This document shows positions 1-11,800 of a DNA stretch of 64,000 nt, piece by piece (position 1 is the stretch's first letter; the number at the start of each line of letters is the position of its first letter). Origin of the DNA: Ampelocalamus luodianensis (lineage: Eukaryota; Streptophyta; Magnoliopsida; Poales; Poaceae). Under the pieces are notes generated by a model. That model had not been told where the DNA came from. It searched no databases and worked only from the letters and a program-made list of their open reading frames with translations. A program made the position numbers and the translations under genes. Location: the NCBI GenBank assembly GCA_036346255.1, contig CM070622.1, positions 32,700,751-32,764,750 on the forward strand. The letters run 5' to 3'.

Positions 1-408
1 CGCGGCAGGGAGACAAGGAAAAAGAAAAGGGCAGCGTTGGCTGGGCTTCGGTGGGAGTAGAAAGGAAAGCGGTAGCGGTGCGCTAAAGTGGAGATGGTAG
101 GGAGCTAAGAGATTAGGCCCGGAACGATTCTGAGATTTTATATAGTTTTTCTTTTTAGAAATTAACAGAAAATCCAAAAAGGCAATTAGAAAATAGCAAA
201 TGCACTCGGAAAAATTCTAGAAAATATATCCAAGTACATAGAACCCAAATAAAATAATTTTGATACTAGTTGATGTTGACATTATTCATATTAAATTGTT
301 TTTGAACTCTGAAAATTCATATTAAGCTTTTAACTTTAGCAGAAAAATCCAAATAGTTCTTTTTCTTTTAAAACTCAAAAACAGGCCAAATTTTTTTGGG
401 ATGTTACA
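1..408 (-). mobile_element. 5' end of a gypsy-type LTR, inverted, cut by window edge
   Basis: The segment ends in GGGATGTTACA, the reverse complement of the LTR start TGTAACATCCC seen at 31616 and 36706. Its body (tail region with the Lys/Phe-rich AT sequence around 120-400) is the reverse complement of the first 400 or so bases of those LTRs. The rest of the element is to the left of the window. It sits in or just upstream of a PAS1 intron. The five bases after it are GCGGC, which could be one copy of a target duplication that cannot be checked here. Confidence 0.8.
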
Positions 409-772
409 GCGGCCTGGTGCTATTAGGACACGGGAGGAGGGAGTGAATGACGTAGATGGGCTTTTGGGCCTGAGTGGGGTTGTGGGCTGAGTGGGTAGTG
501 GCCCATCTCTCATCTTTTTTTCTTTTTTTTTTCTCTGTTATATGTGCTGAACTGCTGATTTGGCTAATATATGTCATCGTCTAATCACCGTCCACCGTCT
601 AGGCAGGTGCCTAGGTGCCTGGATGTCCTGGTGCCTTGGGGTCGTCACGATTGGCCAGAGCGTCGTGACAACCTTGCTATGACCTGATATTCACTGTAAC
701 GCTTAAGAATCAATAAGACACGAGAAATTTATTTTCTGCACTCTATCACTAACTCTATATTTTCTCTTTCAG
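409..772. other. Intronic stretch with a relic of a GCCTAGG-rich repeat
   Basis: No coding exon is visible. Around 590-680 there is a GCCTAGGTGCCTGG-type motif run ending in GTGACAACCTTG, resembling the ends of the GC-rich elements at 4680-5395 and 8173-8476, so this is probably the remnant of a related DNA transposon cut by the LTR insertion to its left. A pyrimidine tract and CAG at 761-772 form the acceptor of the first visible PAS1 exon. Confidence 0.4.
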
Positions 773-2892
773 GTCGTGGCTGAGGATTTAGGGGTTGTAA
801 AGAAGGTAAACAGTCTCCCCATATTTATTGCAGCAAATATGTTCATATTTATGTCGTTAGGATTTTGAATTCTGTTTTTCTCTCTCTCTATGCTTGGTTT
901 ATCTCTTAGATAGTCCTGGTACTTTGCAAAGTTAGCACTGCAAAAGGATTCATACATTAAGTTTTGGATTTCGCAAATGTTATCTCTGTTGTTTAAACTT
1001 TAAACTGCCATAGTAGACTTCATTTTTGTTAGTTGTGCAATAAGAGGTCAAGTAAATGAGGCTGGATGCTTCAGTTTTGTCACAAACTTTCCATTATCCT
1101 TTGAATGTGGCAGATAGTTGATGAAGGCAAGGGATGGGAAACACCTAGAGAACCATATGAAGTGACAGCGCGGTAAATATTTAATTTTTAAATGTACTGA
1201 ATGCTGGTCAGTGCTTTGGCAGTATCAGTGCATACATTTTCTTTCTTCATGGCTGTCACTTTATCTTAGTGCCTATAAATTCTTGACATAATTGCCGGTT
1301 GTATTGTGGATTACTGGAAAATTGAAATGGGATAGTTACATTTGATGATACAAACACATAATGCTTGATTTGCATAGGAAGGAAAGGGAGAGGTACATGC
1401 CAAGTTGCATTTGCTCGTTAACTTTAATATCTGTTGCACCGTGTTGGTACTGAAGAACAAGACATGGGTGATTTTAGGTCTTGTGAGTTGTGACTAAATT
1501 ACCCTTGTCTTGAACAGTTCTCTTGAACAATGGAAGTATCTGATGCATATCAGTAGGCATGTCAGGCTTCCTGTACTACTGCTTTCTTATCTTCCTTGTC
1601 TTCCACAATTGCTATGTCCTATTTACAACAGCTTGGTGAAAGATGCATTTATATATGTAACAAATGAAGATATTGATTCTTGGCTTCTTTCTTATGAAAA
1701 TTAATTTATCTAAGACGTTTTTGTCTGTCATTTCCAGGATAACTGCAAGAACAGCAGATGGAAAAGAAATCCTTCCCAGTAAAGAAGAGCCCTATTTCTT
1801 TACTTTTGGTAAATCCGAGGTCAGCGGCATTCTTGTTGCATGTGATAGGAATGTAGGGTATTATATTATGCGCTTTTTGAAATACTTCTTTTTTCAAAGT
1901 GTAAATTTAAGATACAGCAACAATCTTGTTGCATCTAATAGGAATATAGGATATAGATATATTACTACCTCCGTGTCAAAATATAAGTCATTCTAGAATC
2001 CGTGTTGGTCAAACATTTTTAGGTTTGACCATCAATATATAAAGAATTACCTATATTAACAACATGAAATTGATATTAATAGATCCATCACGAAATATAC
2101 TTTCATAATATATTATTATTATTATTTGAGATAACATATTTTCATAGAAATTGCTGGTCAAAGTGTCACCTTGGAGACCATGTCAATGTCCTAAAAGACT
2201 TATATTTTGACATGGAGGGAGTATGTGCTCTTTTAAACACTTCTATTGTCAAAGTTTGCTACTTCTATGAGAACACATAGTGCTCACTGTACAGGTTTTA
2301 TTAACCCTTTTGAACTTTCCTTTTCAAGGAAATTGATCTTTCTACAGTGCATTGGTTGTAGCTGTTTGGACCTATACATGCCAATACTGATATGTGGCTG
2401 GTGGGTTTTCACTTCATGTTTTCACTATACACGAACTGTTTGACATCAAGCTGTAAAACAGTGGAACAATTTGTAATGCTAGTGTCCCGATCCTAATATA
2501 ATGCTACAAGCTCGACACAATTATTTATGTTGAAGTGTAGTGTATACTTGTGTATATGTTTTGGCCCATATGGTCCATCTAGTTTAGGTCTAGCCCACAA
2601 GGCCCATTGTGTAATGCAAACTCATTGCCTGGGTATATCAATTTAAGAGGCACTAAAAGCTTATAAGGTTCTTGTTGATTTTTTCCTAACTTCTGTTTGT
2701 TATGCAATATCTCTTTTTACTGTTTTAGTTTAGGTACCTAAAGGGCTTGAGATGGGAATTGGAACAATGACGCGCAAGGAAAAAGCAACTATTTATGTTA
2801 GCAGTACCTATTTGACAAATTCCTCACTAATGCCACAACTTGAACGTCTTGAAGAAGTTCATTTTGAAGTTGAACTTGTTCAATTTATTCAG
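773..2892 (+). CDS. PAS1: PAS1 exons 1-4: second FKBP-like domain
   Basis: Exon 1 encodes VVAEDLGVVKK; exon 2 continues IVDEGKGWETPREPYEV; exons 2 and 3 share a split codon (CG/G). Exon 3 ends in EEPYFFTFGKSE and exon 4 runs VPKGLEMGIGTM to LEEVHFEVELVQFIQ. The pattern EPYFFTFGK followed by GLEMGIG and a closing FEVELxxF strand is the FKBP fold as it occurs in the degenerate middle domain of PAS1, which in this family is thought to lack peptidyl-prolyl isomerase activity. Intron 3 (1820-2733) contains a Stowaway MITE; introns 1, 2 and 4 show nothing recognisable. Confidence 0.9.
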
Positions 2893-5800
2893 GTACAGTT
2901 ATAACTACCTATTAGGTACTTTCTTTTCATTAGCAATCTTCTTGCTGTATTCATTCATCTTTCTATTAATTTAGAATTAGAATTAGGGCCTATGAAGTCT
3001 GCAAGGGGTTTCCATGACATCACATGATGGTCCTGTCCTTTATTGAGGATGTGTTTCTTCACAGAATGATAGGCTCTCCATGATGATGATGAAGTCATTG
3101 TGGTCATACTTTCTTTTGTCACCAGATGATTGTCCTTCATATACCAGGGGAACACTACATTAAAAATGATTTTATGGCCTGTATACAGGAAGTAATCTGT
3201 TACCTGTCATCAATAGTATCACACCATGGTCAATTATTCTTTATGAACGCGAAAAAATTGAACGGATGGTCAATTTTTCTTTACAACAGTGTTCTAAATC
3301 AAGGTCGCTAGACCCACAATTTGTCTGCTAAAGCGTACAAGATAACTTAGCCAATTTGCATATCAGGACCACTAACCTGCATATCAGCACTGCTATCAAG
3401 GCCACCAACCTGCATAATCGTTTAAAGGTGGGGTGACCATCTGTTCACCACTAACTGCTAAGAAACTGTCATCTGGTATTGTTAGAAGGCTTTTATGAAT
3501 GGGTTTTATTTCCACAGCTCCTTGACATATGGTTTCATTTTTGGTTATTTAAATACCTCGAATAAAATGCATTTACCTAAGGAATTTCGAAATCTCATGT
3601 TACTTGAGATCCCTAAGTCCAAAATCAGAGTGTATTGTGACTTTTGGGTAGATTTAAAGAAGCAACAGAGAAGTGGATGTTAATACTGGAATAAGGGTAT
3701 GGTCTCAAAAATTTGAAATATGGTTAACCGATATTTTCATTGCAAAAATAACTTGTCGTGGACTCGTGGTAAGGGATGGTGGGGTCATAATGTCATATCA
3801 TCATAGGTACTCCGGCTTATCAGAATTAATTTTTCAAAACTACGTTGGTTCTCGTAGCTGGTTGTGTAGATGCAAGAGATTGAGGGGTTCTTGGTATTCT
3901 AGTTTACTTGAATTATTTGCTCGACACTATAGTCTTTCATTTAGCTATAAGCCTATAACTATTACTCTATTAGTATAGAAAGAGGTTGCATTCTCCTTTT
4001 CATTCAAAATCACATTAACAGTTTGTGTGATGTACTAATAGGTGAGAGATATGCTTGGTGATGGCCGGCTCATAAAACGCCGCATAGTTGATGGAAGAGG
4101 TAGGTAACCTTGTGCACTGTTTCATGTTCATACTGGTATATGATTTCTTTTTCTGGGAAAGTTCCTACCTATATCCCGTCTAATGTCAACACCTTTCTAG
4201 TATAGCAAAATTTATCTTTCACAAAACTATATGGAACCTATAAATGTTGCTTCCTTTCCAATCCATTCACCCACTGATAATTAGGACTTTTTGACTTCTC
4301 TTGTCCTCTGGTTACTGTGATACTTATGTAGGATACAAGATGGCTTTTATTTTGTACCTTTTTACCAATAACAGAATTTCTACCCTTTACTTTTATTAGT
4401 AGAAAATCCATTTAGTAGAGAACTAAATGGAGAACTAAATGATAGAGGGATGCAAATAAAAGTAATAACATACTTTGTACTAAATAACTTTCCTACTTTT
4501 AAATTTTAAGTTTTTTTCCTATTTTCTTCTTGTCCCTTACTCCCTTCTTTTAATAACTATCTAACGGAGTTGACTTATCTACATCATTATTCTGTGAGAT
4601 GGAACGGAATCATTGTAATAGGGCTAAAAGAAGACCACAATTTAGATTAAGGGCAGAACTAAGAAATGTGAAGTTAGCAGTGTTACAAAAATCGTCGCCT
4701 AGAGCCGATTAATCAGCCTCTAGGCGGCGGGTCTCCGCCGCGATTTCCACCAAATCGGGGCTCTAGGCGCCGCCACCTCCTAGGCGGAGGAAATCGCGGC
4801 GGATTTCGGCGGCGCGGAGGTGGGAGCTAGGTGGCCGATTTGGCGAACGACAGTGAAAAGGAGGGAGTATAAAATCCCAGTGGTCGGGTTAGGGATTGGA
4901 GGTGAGTACCTTTGAGAGGTGAAGTCCGCCGCCGCTGCTGGCTCGCCGCCGATCGAATCTACCTCCTCTGCCACCGAATCTGCTTTCACCGCCGCCAAAT
5001 CTGCCTTCACCGCCGCCGATTCCTCCTCTCCGCAGTGGCTCATTAGCAACGCTTCCTCCTCGCTGTTGCTGGCCTCTGCTTGTGGTATGCTCTGCTCTTT
5101 CGTTCTGTGCTCTGCTCTGCTCTTGTGCTCTGTGCTCTACTTGTGCTCTACAGTATCCTCTGCTTGCGCTCTGTTTGTGCTTGCACTCTGTGCTCTGCTT
5201 GTGCTCTACTCTATCCTCTGCTTGCGCTTGCGCTCTGCTCTGTTCTCTTGTGCTCTGCTCTTGCGTTGCTTGTGCTCTGTTGTGCCCGTTGCTCTGCTCT
5301 GCTGTGCCAAGTTGGCCGCCTAGGCGGGCTAGGCGCTAGTCGGCCCCCTGCCTCCCGACTAGCACCTAGCGCGGCTTTGATAACCTTGGAAATTAGACAA
5401 ACCGATTTGTTATTTATTTTGTTATTTTTACTTAAAACCTGCAAGCTCTTCAATAAGGAAACCTTACACATGGAATCATTGTAGATCTGTAGTCTTGATG
5501 AGGTACATGGTATCATTTCTTGTTTTGATTATATCATGTTATATGCTTATTCTGCTTCTTTTTGTTCCTAAAAAACATCAGGTGAATTTCCAATGGATTG
5601 TCCTCTTCATGATAGCTTGTTAAGAGTTCATTATAAGGGAATGCTCCTTGATGAACCAAAGTCAGTATTTTATGATACACGAGTTGATAATGATGGTGAA
5701 CCATTGGAATTCTGTTCCGGAGAAGGCCTGGTAAATATTACCCCTTTAATGTTATCTCACTATAAAATGATTAACTGCATCAAATCTTGCTGTCAGATTA

Positions 5801-8800
5801 TGAATTGACAACTAATGCTGATCATTTTGTTTCTGGAACCACATATTCTTTGAGTCCTAACTTCTATTTCCAATTTTCCTAAGTGTCACTTAAGAGTTTC
5901 TTAATAAGATGAGAACTTGCAATACAGAAGCAGTGAGAGATGATCAAGTATGTTCTTTACCTTCAAATTTTGTATATGCTACTAATGTCAACTCCCAAAA
6001 GGGTTATAAGGCTTCGCTTCCTTGTCGATGTCTCTTTATAATTATTGTCCTATCTTAGAACTAACTATTATTGTCCTCTCTTAGAACTAACTATCACATA
6101 TTTACTCTGAACAAAAAAGAGAGAACGAGACTTTGCTAGCCTTCTACCTATAAAATCTCATTACATTCAATAAAGAAGAGTGACAGACTTTTTAATGCAT
6201 TTTCGTAGGTTCCTGAAGGATTTGAAATGTGTGTTCGACTAATGCTTCCTGGTGAAAAATCTGTTGTCACCTGCCCTCCAGATTTTGCATATGATAAATT
6301 CCCAAGGTTATATCAACCTTTATAGTAGAATTCATTTTCGTAATGGAGCTTTCTGAATGATCTGGTATGACTGCAACAGGCCAGCAAATGTTCCTGAAGG
6401 AGCTCATGTTCAGTGGGAAATTGAACTACTTGGATTTGAAATTCCCAAGGTAATGAACCCTTTTATTTTTCTGTTGCTTTCACTACTGTGAGAATGCTGG
6501 TAATAATATTCCTGCTCTCTGTTGTGGGGACTGCTTGGGATCAGAAGTAGTTTTGCTGTTGTTTTTCAACCCTCAACCAATTCTGTTGAGTAATGCTTGT
6601 TTTTGGATCGATAGTTTTCCTGATTCTTGTGAGTTTTGCAGCTGCATGGCATACATCCGTTTTTTTATTGGTGATTAGTGATTTTTTTATTATGTGTAAT
6701 TTATTTCTTGTGCTGAATGGCAAACAAAATGATAAGAGTATTACTTGTGTTTCAGAAAGTACATGTGCACAAGGTATATGCCTTGTCCTTTTTTTTGGCA
6801 TAGGCAATGATTATTCTTACTTGGGAGCTTTTTTCATAACCCAGTACAACATTCATCTGTGGCTTAATTTCTATTCTTTATATTATATTTTTTTCTCTTT
6901 CATTATGCTTCTCATATGGTTTTTACTAGTGTATTTTCCTTTCTTCTGACCCCTGATCTAAATACAACTGTAGGATTGGACTGGCTTGACCTTCCAAGAA
7001 ATCATGGATGAGGCAGACAAAATAAAGAACACGGTATACTGACTAAGATAACACTTTTGCAGAAAATGGGTATACTGCAAGCAATTTATTGAGACATGTT
7101 TAATATAAAATAGAAAAGTACTTTCTGTTTTTCATTCTATGTGGAGAAACTGTTTGATTTGAATGTTTGGAGGAGCTTGTTAAAGGGAAATTTCCCTACA
7201 TGCCACTGAAAGTTGTTCCGATCCCATGCAAAGCTTGCGGTGTACAAGCGAGAATTAATTGGTCTTGTTCATGCTGTTCGTCACTGGAGACCGTACCTAT
7301 GGGGACGTTCCTTTACGGTTTGCACAGATCATTATAGCTTGAAATTTCTCTTGGATCAGCGGCTCGCTACGATTCCACAACACCACTAGGTAAGCAAGCT
7401 ATTTGGTTTTGATTTTTTCTGTGGAATATAAGCATGGTCGCCTCAATACTGTCACGGATGCTCTCTCATCGCGAGGCTGAGTCTGCACAACTATGCACCT
7501 TGACGGGTCCTCACTTCAGTTTGTTCGACGCCGTTCGCCACGCTACTAGTACTGATCCTGCACTAGTGGCCTTGCGAGACCAAATCACGAGTGGTGAACG
7601 AACGCTTCCATGGGCAATCGCAGATGGATTGGTGACACACAGCGGCAAGGCTTATGTGCCACCTATGTCACCACTTCGCCAGGAGGTTATTTGCGCAGCT
7701 CATGATAGTAGTCAGGAAGGCATACAGAAAACATTGCATCGCTTTCGTCGGGACTTCCATACGCCAGTAGCTCGCACGGTGGTTCATCCGCAGTCTAACG
7801 GACAATCGGAGGCGGGCACTTAACAACTCATGAGCTTTTCATCCGCAGTCCGACAGACAATGGAGGCGGCCAATAAGGTCATCACTATGTATTTGCGATA
7901 CATGACAGGTGATCGGTCGCGACAGTGGATTCAATGGCTTCCTTGGGCTGGATACTATTATAGCACGTCATATCACATTGCTCTTCAAGATACTCCTTTT
8001 TGTGTGGTTTATGGTCTCTACCCTCTGTCGATTAGGACATATGATAACGATGAAATCCATAATGTAGCCGTCGCAAGCTCTCTTCAAGATCAGGATCGGT
8101 TTTTAGCCGATGTACGTGAACGACTTCTTCAGACACAACATCAATATAAACACATCTATGATGATAAGCATCCTATGTTGTCATGGCAACAAGGTGAGGT
8201 GAGGCGCTCCGAAGGCGCCAGGACGCCTAGGCGATGATTAGACGATGGCAGGAAAATAAGAAAATATGATAGTTCTTGCCAAGTTACCATGAGTAGCATA
8301 TCCAAATATGATAGTATCCTGAACAATGATTAGCAGTATCCTCTGCCTGGATGCCTAATCCTCCGCCTGGACACCTAATCCTCCGCCTGGCTCGTCTAAC
8401 TGCTAACGACCTAGGCGATGACACTGGCGTCCACCCTGGAGCGCCAGGACGCCTAGGTGACGCCTTGATATGTATGTAAGCATCGCGATCTCTCTTTTGA
8501 GGTTGGTGAATGGGCATGGTTGCGTCTTCACCATAGATCGGCTGCATTTTTGGGAAGTAAAGCCAAAGGGAAACTTGCTCTGAAGTTCTATGGTCCTTAC
8601 AAAATTATTGCTAAGATTGATTCAGTTGCCTACCGTCTGGAACTTCCGGCGTGTGCGTATCTATAATATATTTCATGTGAGCCTTCTCAAGTTATACCAA
8701 GGACCGCCGCCTGATACAGTGCCACCATTGCCAGCCTTGCATTATGGTTGTGTTGTGCCCACTACCCACTCCTTCCACCGCAATTCGTGCTCGTCTTTGT

Positions 8801-11800
8801 CAAGGTGTATCGCAAGTTCTCATCCAATGGAAGGATTGTTCGGTATCGGAGGCTACTTGGGAAGATGTTTATTCCTTCAAACAGCAGTACCCTAATTTTC
8901 AGCTTGAGGATGAGCTGTTTGCTGAGAGAGGGATAGATGTCATGTGGGGAATTCCCTATCAGCATTGTGCATCGGTCCAACTGGTGCAGCAACCGTACCA
9001 CCCGGCTGTCTCCACCAGGGAGCAGGGACTTTGGAAAGGACACGGCAACAGGAGTCCAGTTCAGAATCCAGGATATAGGAGTCCAGTAGGGATTTGGTAT
9101 GATTTAGAGTTAGTTTCTATAATTGGGAGTTTGAGTCCTAGTTAGTTTTTCTTGATAAGCACTATATAATGTGCACCGGCTGTAAGAGTTTGGCAAGCAA
9201 AGAATTATCTCTAATTCCCAATCTATCTATTCGTCTATTCCCTGACCTGCGCATCTTCTTCGCCTCGCGCGTTCTCCTATCCGCAGCCACGGCTCTTGGG
9301 CGCAAGCCAGGGCATAAGCTGCCTACCTCTCATATGTACCCGATACGCTCGTTGTCACAAGGACGTGACAGGGTAACATGGAGATTTTTTGGGTTTAACG
9401 GCGACTTGGGCTAACGGAGGTGACGGAAATGGCATAGAGGGGATCAAACAAGAAACTCAGTGGCACGTAGGGGATCGAACTTTTTTTAGTGGTATAGAAG
9501 GGACCGGGATAACTTTCAGTTGCATGTAAGAAATTTTCCCCATGTTAATTGAATTGCAAGCAATGTCTCAAGTCTCAAGATGTATAATTGGTTTAAGGTG
9601 TCATTATTACTATAAGCATATGAGAATCCTGAAGTTTGCATTAGGCCATCAGCTGAGTCTAGATTTGTAGTGGTTTCCATCCTATATTCAACCAAAACTT
9701 AGTTACAGGCTACTTCATAATTGCGATCTGCTGCTTTTATTTGTCTGTTGTGCTTTTGACTGGTTTATTGTTTTAAGTTTTAAACAACCTGGTTCTAAAC
9801 GTAAGTTCTTTCTCAGGGTAACAGACTATTTAAAGAAGGGAAGTTTGAACTTGCAAAGGCGAAATACGAGAAGGTATGCCCAGCCCTTCACAGGATTTAA
9901 AATTTGTTATGCCATAAATTGATGTTTATCATAATTAAATTACCGTTATTTATCATATATATTGAGTGAAGGTACATTTTTCTTACATTGCGATATTGAT
10001 CTGGATATCTACATCTTTCCTGGAATTATTATCATTATCCCTCCACATGGTTACCCATTTGGTACTCTATACCAGGATTTCAATTCCCTGTTGGGAGGAT
10101 TTTCCCTGGACCTGACTGGGAGTAACCGGTCCAATCCTGGTTGAAATTCAATTTTATATTATTTTCCTTTGAATTTTTTCTGCAAGTTTAAACTTCTAAC
10201 AATATATAACAACAAATAGAGTTCAAAAGAGCTAAAAGAAAGAACAAACAGTATATGTTACAGTGCACCCAGTACCCACCAGGAGAATCGGTTACCTGCC
10301 CTTACTCTATACTACGGATGAATTTAATACTGAATTTTGCATGCATGCATAACATTACATGTACTACCCCCATGAGGTTCTTGGGAATTTTTGGAACAGT
10401 GCACCATGCACTTTTTGACAAAAAGGCGTTGGTGCCTATGGAAACCAATCCCATCCGAAAACCAGCTAAAACACAGGTTTTCTTGGTGGGGCCTGAGATT
10501 TGTGCAAACCGGTTAATCTTTTTGTTTTGAATTTGAATTTTACAATGAAGGATAAAAAGCACTCTTAAAAATAAGCAAAGCATAACACCACAACTATCCT
10601 AGTGGTAAGGCACAAGAATCCATGTCTCATGTTTTTTTCCTTTATTATCTGTGGGACCTGCACATCAGCCCTAAACTCTCCAAACTCTTTTGCTGCCCTT
10701 CACTCCCCAAAATCAGTCAAAGCTTAGTGATGGTGGCGTCCCCAAAATCCTTCCCTCTCCACCCGCTCCAGCAAAACCACATTGCTCGGAAAAATCAAAG
10801 GTTACTAGCTAGCTAGTGATGGATGGATGGCTTGATGGTCCATGTCCATGCTGTTTGGTTGCTCAATTTCATAATGCATATTGCTTGATTTGATCCCATG
10901 TCAAATTCAAATGGATTGTTGAAAATTCCAGACGAAATTTTCTGAGATTTCTGGTTTTTGCAAAATGTCAGTGGGGGCCGAATTTTTTTTTCTTTGACCG
11001 AGAAAGTTTTCCCTGTTGGTGCCTATAGGGCACCAGAATACTTCCATTACTAGTATACCACCAGATTAAATTTATGTTGTACAAGTCCACTCAAATGGAA
11101 AAAAGTCAAGGAGAAGTTGATCAAAGTGGATCTGTTAAGATAAGTTTTTGGTTGAAAGTATATGCAGTTATGCACATGGATTTCTGTGTTTTTTATTATC
11201 ATGTCTTTGAAAATTGAGATGTCTTTCAAAATTGAGCTGTGAGCCTGTGACCCATAATGAGCATAAGCCTTCATTTAGTCTTGGCGGTTCTTGAAGATTC
11301 TACAGTTTCTGTTTTTGGGTTAGTGTGCTCGAATGCAGGATATATTATTGTACTTCAATTATTATTTTTGCAGAACTAGCTCTTCATAATTCATAATTTA
11401 CTGCACACAGCTTTATACAGTGGGAGCATCCTTTTTATCCTTTCTGGAATTTCTTTGCTGCTCCCTCTGGTTTACTGGGATAGCACAGGCTAGTATACAG
11501 TCTCAAGCATTTTGCTAACTTTGGATCTTCTATCCTCTATGGCTGCAGGTGCTTAGGGAGTACAACCATGTGCATCCTCAAGATGATGAAGAGGGGAAAA
11601 TCTTTGCCAATTCAAGAGTATGATGATACTGTATTATAAGCTTTTGTCCTATCATAGACACCCTGGTCTCTTGATCATTTTCTTCCACACGTTCTCTGAT
11701 CAGCAGTACCAGTATGTCTTCCACACTTGTTTGTGTTCTCTGACACATGTGTACACCTTTTGTCTTGTTACAATTGCAGAGTTCTCTACATCTAAATGTA

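Larger units (their letters stand above)
7184..9540. mobile_element. Composite insertion bounded by ~48-bp inverted repeats, PAS1 intron 9
   Basis: Left end GGGAAATTTCCCTACATGCC and, reading the other strand from 9540, GGGAAAATTTCTTACATGCA continue as matching inverted repeats (ACTGAAAGTT, then CCGATCCC versus CCGGTCCC) for about 48 bp. Flanks CTTGTTAA (7176-7183) and CATGTTAA (9541-9548) match at 7 of 8 positions, suggesting an 8-bp target duplication of a hAT- or Mutator-like DNA element. Its interior is occupied by part of a gypsy retrotransposon, implying that the retroelement inserted into, or was captured by, the DNA element. Confidence 0.5.

Noticed and set aside
4919..5516. Overlapping Leu/Cys/Ser-rich ORFs of 85-134 codons on both strands
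   Set aside because: They arise from a degenerate TGTGCTCTGCTCT repeat inside an intron; open in several frames at once and without domain character.
6593..6949. 118-codon hydrophobic ORF in PAS1 intron 8
   Set aside because: T-rich intronic sequence; no homologous family recognised and flanked by correct splice sites of the host gene.
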